Positions 48,351 through 58,943 of a DNA stretch of 64,000 nt are shown piece by piece. The stretch is from JAJAZB01 sp964244295 (GTDB lineage Bacteria > Bacteroidota > Bacteroidia > Cytophagales > Spirosomataceae): assembly GCA_964244295.1 (NCBI GenBank), contig CAXTIG010000005.1, positions 140,681 through 204,680 on the forward strand, in the 5' to 3' direction. Numbering within the stretch: position 1 is the stretch's first letter; the number at the start of each line of letters is the position of its first letter. The position numbers were made by a program, and so were the translations under genes. The notes under the pieces are model-generated. The model did no database searches. It was not told the origin of the DNA and was given only the letters and a program-made list of their open reading frames with translations.

Positions 48351-50640
48351 ATGAACAACGGTTTACCACTTTTTCGGGCACTAAGAGTTAATATGCCTAT
48401 CCTACACGAAATTCGCTTCTTTAACTCAACGACCTGTTTTAGCAGGAGTAGCCTTTCCCAGCTCCTAACCCGCTGCGCCCTGGGGGCGGCTCTGTTGACG
48501 CTGGTCCTGAGCGGCCCGGCTTGGGGACAGTGCTTTCAAGCCGCCCAGAACTACGCCGTGGACGGTGGACCGTATTCAGTGGCGGTGGGCGATTTCAACA
48601 AGGACGGCAAACCTGATTTGGTTACGGCCAATTACTTCGGTGGCAATGTGTCGGTGCTGCTGAACAATGGCAGCGGCGGCTTTGCCCCAGCAACTAATTT
48701 CCCAGTGGGTGGAGCGGCGCAGTCAGTAGCGGTAGGCGATTTCAACAAAGACGGTAGCCCCGACCTGGCCGTGACTAATGGTACTAACTTCAATAAGACT
48801 GTTTCGGTACTGCTGGGCGACGGCAGCGGCAGCTTTTCCGCCCCACCCCCCTTCATCGTGGGCACCAATCCATAGTCGGTAGTGGTGGCTGACTTCAACA
48901 AGGACGGCAATCCCGATCTGGCCGTGGCAAATTACACCAGTTACAGTGTATCGGTGTTACTGGGTGATGGCACTGGCAACTTTTCGGCTACTAACTTCGG
49001 CGTGACCAGTGAGCCGACTCAGGTGGCGGTGGGCGACTTCAACGGCGATGGTAACCTTGACCTAGTCACCGACAGTTTCAACGAAGGCAAGATTGCCGTG
49101 CTGCTGGGCGACGGCACCGGCGGCTTTTCCCTGGCCACCAAATTTACCGTGGGCGGGCAACTAAATGGAGTGGCCGTGGGCGACTTCAACGGCGACGGCA
49201 AAGAGGATGTGGCCGTGAATGCTTCCAGTGATGACAAGGTTGCCGTGCTGCCAGGCGACGGCAGCGGCGGCTTTGCCACCCCCATCAAGTTAACGGTGAA
49301 CAATTCGCCGACGGCGGTGGCGGTGGGCGACTTCAACGGCGATAACAAGCTGGATTTGGCGGTGAGCGGCACCAGTGACTTGGTTGCGGTATTGGTGGGC
49401 GATGGCAGCGGCGGCTTTTCCGCTCCTACCAATCTTTCGGTGGGCTATAGGTCATATTCGGTCGTGGTGGGCGACTTCAACGGCGATGGCAAACCCGATT
49501 CGGCCACGGCCAGTTTCGATGACAACACCGCCTCGGTGGTGCTGAGCCAGGCAGCCCTGGTCTTCGCTGGCGGCCCCGTCTGCGCCGGTCAGAGCGTGAC
49601 GGTGAGCGTATCCACGTGTCTGGGCAGCGGCGGGCCCTTGTCGGTAGAGATTTCCTCTTCCAGCGGCTCGTTTGCCGCCCCTACCCCCCTGGGAGCGGTC
49701 AGCCCTGGTATCAACCAACTGACCATTCCGGCGGCCACCCCCGCTGGCAGTGGCTACCGCATTCGCGTGGTGGGCAACGAGGCCAACGCACCGGGAGAAA
49801 CCTCGGCCAGCTTCCAGATTAATGCTCCGACCAGCTTCAACTCCACGCCCACGGTGAGCCAAACCCCGGTATGTGCAGGCGCTGTGGTCAAGGTCAGCTT
49901 CACGGTCAAAGCCGGAACGTGCTTCTTGCTGGCGGAGACTACCTTCACGGCTCAACTCTCCGATGCTACGGGCAGCTTCGCGAGTGCGACCACCCTGGGC
50001 GTGGTCAGTCCCGGCATCAACACGGTGAGCGTTCCCCAAAGTACCCCCACCGGCAGTGGCTACCGGGTACGGGTGGTGGCCACTGCCGATCCGACGTTGA
50101 TTTCCAGCAGCAGTGCGGCCTTCACCGTTAACCAGCCTTCCTTTGTGTCCACGCCCACCATCAGCGGCGATAACAAGTGCGCCGGGCAGCCCGTACGTCT
50201 GAGTTTCGCCGTGGGGTGTCCCTTCCCGGCGGGCAACACCTTTACGGCTTACCTCTCGGATGCCAGTGGCAGCTTCGCGGGCGGGGGCACGCCGCTGGGT
50301 TCCGTCAATGCGGGCACGGGCAACGTGGTCATTCCGGGCGGTACGCCCGCCGGAACGGGCTACAAAATCCGCCTCGTCAGCAGCAACCCGATGCTGATCA
50401 GCACGGCCAGCGCCAACTTTAAGGTCAAGGCTTGCACCAACAGCCGCGAAGTGGCCCTTGAGGAGACGGGCTTGCAGGTGGTGGTGAGTCCCAACCCGGC
50501 CATCGAGGGACGTTTGAAAATTAGCGTTAGCGGCATAGAAGGGCAGCGCCTGACGGTGACTTTATTCAACGGCTTGGGCCAAAGCATCCGCCAGCATACC
50601 GTCGAACGGGCTGCTGCCGAAGAAGATGTATTGGAGTGGA
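48351..50640 (+). pseudogene. FG-GAP/VCBS-repeat T9SS protein, broken (gene A)
   Basis: It starts at ATG 48351 or 48393; the signal sequence is LGAALLTLVLSGPAWGQ. Seven FG-GAP/VCBS units follow (VAVGDFNKDGKPDLVTANYF, VAVGDFNGDGNLDLVT and so on), with acidic calcium-binding-like D-x-D-x-D loops, then three Ig-like units (TPVCAGAVVKVSFTVKAG) and the beginning of a T9SS C-terminal domain (LQVVVSPNPAIEGRLKISVS). An in-frame TAG at 48873-48875 interrupts the third unit where VVVADFNKDG needs a sense codon. After EEDVLEW near 50637 the T9SS domain stops abruptly and the sequence becomes the interior of a second, out-of-frame FG-GAP gene. Confidence 0.82.
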
Positions 50641-52673
50641 AGGGGATTCTAATGGCCAAATCTCGTATTACCAAAACACCGATCATGCGACCAGTCCCGT
50701 CTTCGTTGAGCAGACCGACAGTGCTAACCCCTTCGCTGGCATTGAAGTGGACGAGGATGCCAGTCCGGACTTGGGCGATGGGGACGGGGATGGGGATCTG
50801 GATTTAGTGGTGGCTGACTTTGATGGGAGTGTAGACTATTTTGAGAATACGGGCTCGACCAGCGTACCCAGTTTTGAAGCCCGAACGGGCAGTGCTAACC
50901 CCTTCGAGGCCATTGACATGGACGAGGATACCGCCCTAAGCCTAGGTGATGTGGATGGCGACGGCGATTTGGATCTGATCCTGGGAGACAATGATGGTAC
51001 GCTTTACTATTATGAAAACACGGGTACTTCCACTTCCCCTACCTACGTAGCTCGTACCGATTCTGACAATCCCTTCGACGGCTTCAATTTGGGCGGCGAT
51101 TCCACTCCGAGCCTGGGCGATGTGGATGGAGAAGGCGATTTGGATTTGGTGGTAGGGTCGGATGATGGCGACGGCGTGATTAGTTACCTTGAAAACCCGA
51201 ACGCCCTGCCTGTAATTACCCAACAGCCCATCCCCGCCAGCCAAAGCCTCTGCGTAGGGGGTACGGCATCGACCACCCTGGCCGCCACCGGCACGAATCT
51301 GTCCTACCAATGGTACCGCAACGAGAAGGATACCGATGAACCCGTTGTAGGACAGGATTCCACTACCCTGACGTTGAGCCCGCTCCAACTCTCGGATGCA
51401 GGTACCACCTCCTGGTGAGCAATTCCAACGGCGGCGTCTGGAGCGATCCCTTCACCCTGAGTGTGCCGGCTCCCGCCTACACCAGTGGCCCGAGTGTCAC
51501 TGCTGCCCCGACCACCTGCATCGGGCAGACCGTCAGCCTAAGCTTCGAGGCCAACGAGTGCCTTGCCTCAGACAACACCTTTACGGCCTACCTCCTGGGC
51601 GCACCCAACTCCCCCGTCTCTCTGAGCAGCGTCAGCCCCGGCCCGGCGTGAGCAATACCCTAACCATCCCGGCGGGCACGCCCAGCGGGAGTGGCTATCA
51701 GATCCAGATTGTCAGCGGGAATGCCCCAGCCCTGACCAGCAGCCCCTCCAATCCCTTTAGTGTGACGGGCCTGGCGGCTAACTTTAACTCCACGCCCACG
51801 GTGAGTCAAACCCCGGTGTGTGCAGGGGCCAGCGTCAAGGTGGCCTTTACGGTTAAAGCCACGGGGTGTCCCTTCCCCTCAGGCAACACCTTTACGGCCG
51901 AGTTGTCGGATGCCACGGGTAGCTTCGCCAGCCCCGTCAATCTGGGTCCGGTCAGCCCCGGCATCACCACCGTGAGCATTCCCCAGAGCACGCCCACCGG
52001 CAGCGGCTACCGCGTACGCATCGCCGCTACCTTTGAGGGTTCGAGTACGTACTCCAGCGTCAGCGCCGCTTTCAGCGTCAACCAGCCTTCTTTTTCGAGT
52101 ACCCCCACCGTCAGCGGCGACAACCAGTGCGCGGGCGAAGCGGTGCGACTGAGTTTCACGGCGGGCGGCTGTGCTTTTCCGGCGGGCAACGTCTTCAGCG
52201 CCCAGCTTTCCAACTCGGTGGGGAGTTTCGCCGCACCGATGAATCTGGGCACGGTCAGCGCCGGGGCCTTGAACAACGTGGTGATTCCAACGGGCACCTC
52301 CGCCGGGACCGGCTACAAACTCCGCGTGGTAAGCAGCAACCCGCAGGTGTTTAGTGCAGGGAGCGCCAATTTTCGGGTGAAAACCTGCGGCAACACGCGG
52401 GAAATCGCTCCCGATGAAACCGGTTTGCGGGTGGTCGTCAGCCCGAACCCCCCGCCCGAAGGACGTTTGCGAATTGCCGTGACGGGCGTGGAAGGACAAA
52501 CGCTGCGGCTGGCGTTGTTCAACGGAACGGGCCAGACCATCCGCCAGCAAACCATCGGGCGGGCGGCGGAAACCGAGACCCTCGACTGGGACATCGTTCG
52601 TCAGCCCCAGGGTTTGTACCTGCTGCGGGTAAGCGGGGAGAAGGAAACCCGCACCGTGAAGGTGCTGCACTGA
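50641..52673 (+). pseudogene. FG-GAP/VCBS-repeat T9SS protein, 5'-truncated and frameshifted (gene B)
   Basis: It begins mid-domain at GDSNGQISYYQNTD, directly fused to gene A. VCBS units with DVDGDGDLDLILGDNDG loops come first, then an Ig-like unit, then repeats close to those of gene A, and an intact T9SS type A end (VVVSPNPPPEGRLRIAVTG ... GLYLLRVSG ... TVKVLH). Two frame lesions are visible. An apparent 4-bp deletion near 51398 turns DAGTYYLLVSNSNGG-like sequence into a stop, and an apparent 1-bp loss near 51648 falls within SPGPGVSNTL-like sequence. A fusion by recombination between two related genes explains the structure. Confidence 0.8.
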
Positions 52674-52714
52674 CGAGGCCCTTGATTTTCTCAAAAAGGC
52701 CACCGGAACTTTTT

Positions 52715-52777
52715 TTAGGTGCGGGGTCACCCTGAGCGGAGTCGAAGCGGACGCCGCTCAGGGTGACCCCGCACCTA
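52715..52777. repeat. Palindrome with ~25-bp arms, CACCCTGAGCGG family
   Basis: 52715-52739 and 52753-52777 are reverse complements (core AGGTGCGGGGTCACCCTGAG). It lies between the convergent gene B and the sensor kinase gene and probably also terminates transcription. Confidence 0.88.
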
Positions 52778-52819
52778 AAAAATCGAAATCCTAAACATCT
52801 CCTCTGTTTCTTTTCAAAA

Positions 52820-55800
52820 TCACGCCACGACCATTTCTACTTTAAAACCATCCTCGTAGCTCGCCACCAACGTTCCGCCCAGTTGAGCAGCCCGCATCTT
52901 CATGTTTTGCAAACCGAGTCCGTCTGAATTCACCGGGTTTTTAGGGGAGCCGTTATCGTGAATGAGTAAGCGCAACTGCGCTTTTTCCTGCGTAAACCGA
53001 ATGATCACGTGCGTGGCGTCGGCGTGCTTGCAGAGGTTGGTGATGGCTTCCTTGAAAATCAGGTAGATGTTTTGCCTTTTTTGAGGGTCGATGAATTTCC
53101 GGGCGTCGTCAATCTCAATCTCAAATTCATGCGAAATCTGCTTCAGATTAAGGTTTCGCTCGGCGAAGACCCGCATCCGGTCGATGAGGTTTTCGTACTT
53201 GTCTTTCCGCGAATCCATCGCCCAAACCGTATCGCGCATCCGTTCCATGGCGTCGTGGCTCATGGTGCTGAGTTCATTCAACGGCTCTTTTTGTTCTTCT
53301 TTCGCCGTCAATGCCATCATCTGCGACTGCATGGCCAGGCCGGATAAAATAGAGCCGACGTCGTCGTGGAGGTCGCTGGATATTTTGGTGCGGATGGCTT
53401 CCGTCGCCCTGATTTTTTCCAGGCCCTGCGCCACCCGGTACTGGATGATGGCGTAAACCAGCCCGCCAGCGAGCAGTGCGTAAAGCGCGTAGGCCCACCA
53501 GGTTTGCCACCAGGGCGGGCGGAGGAGGAAGGAGTAGCGCAATTCCCGGCTCCAGCGACCGGCTTCGTTGACGGCCCGCACCCGGAAGGTGTACGCGCCG
53601 GGCGGCAGGTTTCCGTAAGCCGCGTCGGCACGCCGGGCGGGGGCACTCCAGGTTTTTCCCAGGCCCTCCAGTTGGTATTGGTACGCGACCGTTTGGGGGG
53701 TATTGGTGTTGATGCCGACGAAGTCGAAGGAAATGAAATTGCTGGAATACGGCAGGCTAAGACCCTGGGGAATGCGGTAGGCCGTGGCGAGGCTGTCAAA
53801 CCCGATTCCGCCCGCACGGACACCGTTTTTCAGGGTGTAGCTGCTGTCTTTTTTCCAGGCGATGGGTTCGTTGAACAGGCTGACGCGCGTCAGTTGCAGC
53901 GTGAGGGTATCGGCCTCGGGCGGGTCTTCCCTGGGGTCGAATACGACCAACCCGTTCATCGTAGGAAACAAAATGCGCCCCCGGTGGTCTTCCACGATGT
54001 AATACCGGCCGATGCCGAAACCCAGGTGGCCTTTTTCGGGGGTATAGGTTTTAAACAGCACCGGGGGCGGGGTCGCGGGGCGCGTCGCCAGGGCTTGCAA
54101 CACCGACTTCGGGAGCTGACTCAGGCCGGTGCGGCCCGACACCCAGAGGTTCCCGGCGCGGTCTTCAAACAGTCCGAAATTGATGTTGCTGCTCAGGCCC
54201 TCGCGCTCGGTGAGGTGCAGGGCTGTCTGGTGCCGCACGTCGAGGCGGGTGATGCCCCGGTCCAGGGTGCCGAACCACATGTCGCCCCGCTGGTCTTGGT
54301 CCATGCTGGCTACGGCGGTCAGATTCAGGCCTTCGCGCTCGGTGTAGTTGGTGAAGGTGCGCCCGCTCGGGTCGAGGCACGACACGCCCCCGAAGGTACC
54401 AAACCACAGATTCCCGGCCCGGTCCTGGTAGATTTGAATGATCTGATCGTGGCAAAGTCCCTGTTGGGTGGTGAAGTGGGTGCGGGTGTTGGTGCCCCGG
54501 TTGATCCGGAACACGCCCCCCCGGTCGCGGGAGCTGTACCAAAGGTTGCCCGCCCGGTCTTCCAGCACGCAGGTGACGAACCCGCCGCTGTCGGTGAACT
54601 GGGTGAACGTGTTGCGGTCGGCGTTCAGCCGGGTCAGGTAGTGGGCGATGGTTCCAAACCACACGTTGCCCCGTTTGTCTTCGCACAGGCTAATGACGTT
54701 TTCGTCGCTGAGGCCCGTTTTGGGGGAAAAATTGAAGATCGTTCGTTTGCCAAAGTCGAAGTACGAAGCCCCGCCCCCAGTTTGTGCGCCCACCCACAGG
54801 TTGCGGTGCCGGTCTTCGATGACGCACTGCACCGAGTTGCTGATCACCCCGTCTTGCTGCGTCAGGGTGTTGAACAGTTTCCCGTACTTGGCCACGCCTT
54901 TGAACGTACCAAACCACAGCGTTCCGGTGCGGTCTTCCAGGGTAGTAATCACTTCGTTGTCGGGCAGGCCGACATCGGTGGTGTAGTGGGCGATGCTGCC
55001 CTGGGTGGGGTCAATGCGGTACAACCCCCCACCCGACCCACCCAGCCAGATGGTGCCGGCTTTTTCGTTGCCCCCCACCACGCCAAACCAAAGGCGACCC
55101 GATCGGTCTTCGGCGGGGTTGGTAACCCACCCCGCCGCCAGCCCCGTGACGTGGTGAAACCGCTGGCCGTCGAACTTCGTGATGCCGCCCCAGGTGGTGA
55201 GCCAGAGGTGGCCGACCTGGTCTTCCAGCACACCCATGACGACCTCGTGGGCCAAGCCCGTTTGCCGGGTGTAGTGCGTAAACTGGCGGTGATCGTACTT
55301 CACCAGGCCCCGTTGGGTACCAAACCACAGGTTTCCCCGGCGGTCTTCCACCATCGAATACACAGCGTTGGCCAATCCTTCCTTTTCGCCAAAGCAGAGG
55401 GCGGTGGTGCCGGAGGAGTCCAGCCGGAACGCGCCGTGGGTGCGGGTCGTGATCCAAATGGCACCCCGGCGGTCTTCCAGAATGGTACTGACGTAGTCGT
55501 GCTCCGTTCCGGCGCTGAGGGTGTAGTTGGTGAGGGTTTTGCCGTCGTATTTCGACACGCCCTTCCGAAATCCAAACCACAGGTTGCCCGCCCGGTCTTC
55601 AACGATGCACTGCGTGAAGTTGTCGGCGAAGCCCTGTTGCCGGGTGAAATTTTCAAACGTCTTGCCGTTGAATTTGGAGATGCCGTTGAACGTCCCGAAC
55701 CAGAGGTTGCCCGAGCGGTCCTGGCACATCGTGTGGGTCTGGCTTTCCAGCATGCCCTGCGCGATTCCGAATAGTGTGAAGTTGAACGGATTGTATTCCC

Positions 55801-56200
55801 GGGTGTAGGGGGCCTGCGCCACGACCGTTTGGGGCAGACCCAGCGGTCCGGTTTTCCGGGTAAGCGACACCACCCTGGGCGGCAACACCGAGTCCTGGCC
55901 GGGCACCCTCACCACGGGCGTACCCGCCGCCACCACGGTAGTGCGCAGGGGTTGGTCGAGGTCGTTCATCGGTACGGCGGTCGGCGTACCCACCGGCACC
56001 TGCTTTTGTTCGCCGAGCGGCAGTACCCGCGCGGGCGGCATCGTGTCGAGGGCAATCACGCGGCCCCGGATGGGTACGACGTGGAGGCTGGCCGGGGGCG
56101 GGGCCGACGGGTCTGACGCGCCGCAGGAAGAAAACAGCCCCAGCACCAGGCAACCGAGCGCGCTACTCAGCCAGCTAACACGGGGTGGTTTGGGGTTCAA
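52820..56200 (-). CDS. Propeller-type sensor histidine kinase (HisKA_3), lipoprotein-like N-terminus
   Basis: 1126 aa from a TTG at 56200; no ATG or GTG lies ahead of the signal segment, and the frame can extend to another TTG at 56299. The segment SALGCLVLGLFSSC looks like a lipobox. At least twelve propeller repeats follow, with a strict ~42-residue period (EDRAGNLWFGTFNGISKFNG, EDRRGNLWFGTQRGLVKYD), then Y_Y_Y, one membrane helix (WWAYALYALLAGGLVYAII), HisKA_3 (KISSDLHDDVGSILSGLAMQ) and ATPase (EAITNLCKHADATHV, DGLGLQNMKMRA). It is encoded 91 bp downstream of its probable partner, the LuxR-type regulator. A sensor anchored by lipid as well as by a helix would be odd, so the start is the weakest point. 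Confidence 0.88.
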   Translation of the reverse strand: MNPKPPRVSWLSSALGCLVLGLFSSCGASDPSAPPPASLHVVPIRGRVIALDTMPPARVLPLGEQKQVPVGTPTAVPMNDLDQPLRTTVVAAGTPVVRVPGQDSVLPPRVVSLTRKTGPLGLPQTVVAQAPYTREYNPFNFTLFGIAQGMLESQTHTMCQDRSGNLWFGTFNGISKFNGKTFENFTRQQGFADNFTQCIVEDRAGNLWFGFRKGVSKYDGKTLTNYTLSAGTEHDYVSTILEDRRGAIWITTRTHGAFRLDSSGTTALCFGEKEGLANAVYSMVEDRRGNLWFGTQRGLVKYDHRQFTHYTRQTGLAHEVVMGVLEDQVGHLWLTTWGGITKFDGQRFHHVTGLAAGWVTNPAEDRSGRLWFGVVGGNEKAGTIWLGGSGGGLYRIDPTQGSIAHYTTDVGLPDNEVITTLEDRTGTLWFGTFKGVAKYGKLFNTLTQQDGVISNSVQCVIEDRHRNLWVGAQTGGGASYFDFGKRTIFNFSPKTGLSDENVISLCEDKRGNVWFGTIAHYLTRLNADRNTFTQFTDSGGFVTCVLEDRAGNLWYSSRDRGGVFRINRGTNTRTHFTTQQGLCHDQIIQIYQDRAGNLWFGTFGGVSCLDPSGRTFTNYTEREGLNLTAVASMDQDQRGDMWFGTLDRGITRLDVRHQTALHLTEREGLSSNINFGLFEDRAGNLWVSGRTGLSQLPKSVLQALATRPATPPPVLFKTYTPEKGHLGFGIGRYYIVEDHRGRILFPTMNGLVVFDPREDPPEADTLTLQLTRVSLFNEPIAWKKDSSYTLKNGVRAGGIGFDSLATAYRIPQGLSLPYSSNFISFDFVGINTNTPQTVAYQYQLEGLGKTWSAPARRADAAYGNLPPGAYTFRVRAVNEAGRWSRELRYSFLLRPPWWQTWWAYALYALLAGGLVYAIIQYRVAQGLEKIRATEAIRTKISSDLHDDVGSILSGLAMQSQMMALTAKEEQKEPLNELSTMSHDAMERMRDTVWAMDSRKDKYENLIDRMRVFAERNLNLKQISHEFEIEIDDARKFIDPQKRQNIYLIFKEAITNLCKHADATHVIIRFTQEKAQLRLLIHDNGSPKNPVNSDGLGLQNMKMRAAQLGGTLVASYEDGFKVEMVVA

Positions 56201-56291
56201 GTGAAGGCGGGGTGGTGGGTGATGGATGCGTTGACCGGCTTCCGCAAGAACGCATTTTTTTCGTAAACGCGCCCTTTTTTCAGCACCTTTT

Positions 56292-56933
56292 TCACCCAAT
56301 CTGCCCCTTCATGTATTTCGTAATCGCCTCCGTTTTGTTGTTGACCTGCAACACTTTGTACAGTTTCTTGATGTGGGTGCGCACCGTTTCGACCGAAATG
56401 AAGAGCTGGTTGGAGATGGTCGAATAGCTTTTGCCATCGACCAGCATTTTCAGAATCTCTCTCTGACGCTCGCTCAAAATCGTCGCCTTGCTCACCCGCC
56501 CGCCCATCAGGTGGTTGACGATTTCGCGGGCAATGGAGGGCGACATATACGAACCACCGTTCACGACCACCCGCAGGGCCTCCACGATTTCGGGCAGGCT
56601 GGCTTTCTTGGAAATGTACGAACACGCCCCCGAACACAGGGCGGTCAGAATCACGTCTTCTTCCTCGTAAGTGGTGAGCATGACCACGTCCACTTCGGGC
56701 ATTTGCTCGAACAGCAGCGGCAGGGCTTCCAGGCCCGACATTCCCGGCAGACCGATGTCGAGCAGCAGGATGTCGGGTCGGAGGCGCGGGTCGATTTGAA
56801 GCGCCCGAAAAAACGACTCGACCGAGCCGTGGATCATCGTGACGGCAAACTCCTCGTGGAAGTCGATAAACCGGGAGACGTTGTCGCGGATGACCTTGTT
56901 GTCTTCGATGAGGCCGATGCGGGTCTGTGCCAT
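56292..56933 (-). CDS. LuxR/NarL-family response regulator
   Basis: 213 aa from ATG at 56933 (MAQTRIGLIEDNKVIRDNVS). The receiver has the acidic pair ED, phospho-Asp in DILLLDIGLPGMSG, T in VVMLTTYEEED, and K in CSYISKKASLPE. The LuxR-type HTH is LSERQREILKMLVDGKSYST then ISVETVRTHIKKLYKVL. A -7 box TACTTTTG (56950-56957, minus strand) lies just upstream, and an 18-bp palindrome about 23 bp further upstream is at the expected activator or autoregulation position. It is likely co-transcribed with the sensor kinase. Confidence 0.92.
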   Translation of the reverse strand: MAQTRIGLIEDNKVIRDNVSRFIDFHEEFAVTMIHGSVESFFRALQIDPRLRPDILLLDIGLPGMSGLEALPLLFEQMPEVDVVMLTTYEEEDVILTALCSGACSYISKKASLPEIVEALRVVVNGGSYMSPSIAREIVNHLMGGRVSKATILSERQREILKMLVDGKSYSTISNQLFISVETVRTHIKKLYKVLQVNNKTEAITKYMKGQIG

Positions 56934-56979
56934 GCTGGTGAAATTTAGGCAAAAGTAAATCCCAACCGCGCAGCAGGCT

Positions 56980-57040
56980 ATCACCCGGCCGGGTGATTTT
57001 AAGTCCACAGCACCCGCCGTATTTCACCCGACCGGGTGAT
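56980..57040. promoter_or_regulatory. Two palindromic operator-like sites in a divergent promoter region
   Basis: ATCACCCGGCCGGGTGAT (56980-56997, perfect) and TTCACCCGACCGGGTGAT (57023-57040, two outer/central changes), centres 43 bp apart, close to four helical turns. They lie between the response regulator (minus) and the phosphoesterase gene (plus), 47 bp and 77 bp from the respective starts at the closest edges. They are a good candidate for sites of the adjacent LuxR-type regulator. Confidence 0.7.
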
Positions 57041-57116
57041 TGATTGGCCTGGCCCCGCGCCGCAATTTTGTCCCGTTCTCAACCGGTCGCTTTACACCCC
57101 AAACCGTTCTAAGTCA

Positions 57117-58922
57117 ATGCAAAAGCACTTTCTTTCTTTGTGGATTACCCGCTTCAGCCGGGAGTACGTCCGGCGGCTTGCCGTCTTTTCGATGGCCCTC
57201 GGCCTGGCTGCCTTCGCCCAGGCCCAATCGCCCACCAAACTGGTGAACCGCTACAAAAACGAACCATTGGGTCTGGTCAACGGTGCGCTGGCTACGTCGC
57301 CCTCGGCCTCGGATACCTGGCTGGTGGAAAAAACCGGCGAAGCGGCGTTTGTCCGCCTCAAGCACGTCGCCACGGGCAGTTACCTAAACGTCGAAGGCGG
57401 GCCGTTGCGGGCCGGGGCCATTCAACCCGGCTGGTGGAGCGCCCAGTGGACCCTCAAACCGGTGGATGGTTTTTACCAGATCGTCAACCGCTACACGAAC
57501 GCGTATGTTCACAACGAAGGCGGGCCGGTGACGGCCGGTGCCCTGGGTGCCCCCGGCTGGTGGAGCGCCCAATGGAAAATCGACGGGGTAACGACCACGA
57601 GTGCGTTTCACATGATTCTCGCCTCCGATACGCAGTACCCCTGGGTAGACAAAGAAAAACTGCCGGAAGGCCCCGAAAAAAACGCGGCATCCGAGAAATA
57701 CAACCGCGACCACCTGAAAACGATGAACGAGTTGGTGGCGCAACTGGGCACGGTCAGGGGCGTGGTCATCGACGGGGACCTGACCGCCTACGGGCACAAA
57801 GCAGAGCTGGATAAATTCAAGGAAATCTACGCCGACCTGAAAGTCCCGATGCACGTAGGGCTGGGCAACCACGATTACTCCAACAACGTCGAAGCCGCTT
57901 ACGAAAACCACGCGTCCAACCGCATGGTCGAGTACATGGTGGAGCAGTTGAAGGCGAAAAACTACCCCAACACCGATTACAAAGTGCGGGATTTTTACGA
58001 GGCTCCTTCACTGGTTACCGAAATTTCGGGCAGTTTGTCGTATTCCTGGGACGAAGGCAACGTGCATTTCGTGCAGGCCCAGCACCACCCGCTGTACGAG
58101 CGCGAATGGAGCAATTACGTGACCATCGGGGCAGCCAAACGCAAAACGGTTAAAATCACCAACTCCCTGAACTGGCTGGCCAACGACCTGGCGAAGGCCC
58201 GCAACGCGGGGAAAGCCATCGTGCTGATGTACCACGACGGGCTGGAAGACTGGTCGGTGCTGCATCCCAAAGGGGAAAAAAATCCGAATCCGAAGGAAGG
58301 CCGACCCGTTAAAAACCGACCTGATTTCACAGCCCTGTCCAAACAATTCGCCAACCTGCTGACCACCTACCAGGTCTCCGCCGTCATCGTCGGTCACATT
58401 CACGAATCTATTGGCGAAAAATCCTACAGCAGCACGACGATGTACGGAAAAACGCCGGTCTTCTTCTGCGGAGCCGCCTCGTACAGCAACTACCTCCTGG
58501 CAAAATTCGAAGGGGCCAAAATGACCATCGAGCACGTATCGAGCGCCGACGGCGTGATGGAACGCTCCAATGCCAAAGAATACCCGCTGCTGATGCCCAA
58601 GCCCAGCGCCCCCGTAACCGCACTCGCTCAGGATGGCTCCGTGACGTTTTTCAACCAAAGCGGGTACGTGGCCCGGTATCAACTGTTTTACTTTCTGACG
58701 GTGAACGGCGTCAAAGTTCCCTACGTCATTCCCACGGGCGACATGGCGCTGGGCAACAAGAAAACGATGACCATTCCGGGCAACGCCAGCGAGATAAAAA
58801 TCACCGGATGGACCTCGACGGGGCGGGAGATTTTTAGCCAATCCTACGCCGCTACCCCGAAAGTCTGCTTTAAAACCTACGCGACCATCTTCTCACCCCA
58901 GTGGAATAACAACTGCGAGTAA
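57117..58922 (+). CDS. Secreted calcineurin-like phosphoesterase with trefoil-like N-terminus and cytolysin-domain-4-like C-terminus
   Basis: 601 aa from ATG at 57117. The signal peptide ends near AAFAQA (residues ~25-36). Residues ~38-160 have three repeats of a W-rich unit (NVEGGPLRAGAIQPGWWSAQ and NEGGPVTAGALGAPGWWSAQ), suggesting a ricin-like beta-trefoil. Residues ~165-460 carry metallophosphoesterase motifs: D171 in SDTQYPW, IDGDLTAYG, GNHDYSNN (N251, H252), MYHDG and VGHIHES. The C-terminal ~95 residues (SVTFFNQSGYVARYQLFYFL, TMTIPGNASEIKITGWTSTG, CFKTYATIFSP) resemble the membrane-binding domain 4 of cholesterol-dependent cytolysins. The next gene shares both flanking domains around a different enzyme. 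Substrate unknown; secreted hydrolysis of phosphodiesters or phospholipid head groups is plausible. Confidence 0.82.
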   Translation: MQKHFLSLWITRFSREYVRRLAVFSMALGLAAFAQAQSPTKLVNRYKNEPLGLVNGALATSPSASDTWLVEKTGEAAFVRLKHVATGSYLNVEGGPLRAGAIQPGWWSAQWTLKPVDGFYQIVNRYTNAYVHNEGGPVTAGALGAPGWWSAQWKIDGVTTTSAFHMILASDTQYPWVDKEKLPEGPEKNAASEKYNRDHLKTMNELVAQLGTVRGVVIDGDLTAYGHKAELDKFKEIYADLKVPMHVGLGNHDYSNNVEAAYENHASNRMVEYMVEQLKAKNYPNTDYKVRDFYEAPSLVTEISGSLSYSWDEGNVHFVQAQHHPLYEREWSNYVTIGAAKRKTVKITNSLNWLANDLAKARNAGKAIVLMYHDGLEDWSVLHPKGEKNPNPKEGRPVKNRPDFTALSKQFANLLTTYQVSAVIVGHIHESIGEKSYSSTTMYGKTPVFFCGAASYSNYLLAKFEGAKMTIEHVSSADGVMERSNAKEYPLLMPKPSAPVTALAQDGSVTFFNQSGYVARYQLFYFLTVNGVKVPYVIPTGDMALGNKKTMTIPGNASEIKITGWTSTGREIFSQSYAATPKVCFKTYATIFSPQWNNNCE

Positions 58923-58943
58923 CGCGATTTAAACCCAAACCTC

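Noticed and set aside
45998..48875. Two in-frame TAG codons (45998 and 48873) at places where a sense codon, probably CAG, is expected, in a window that also has tRNA-Gln: possible TAG recoding as glutamine.
   Set aside because: Other intact genes end with TAG (for example proline dehydrogenase at 63948), the tRNA-Gln anticodon is TTG, and the same locus also has frameshifts and a fusion. Gene decay explains it.
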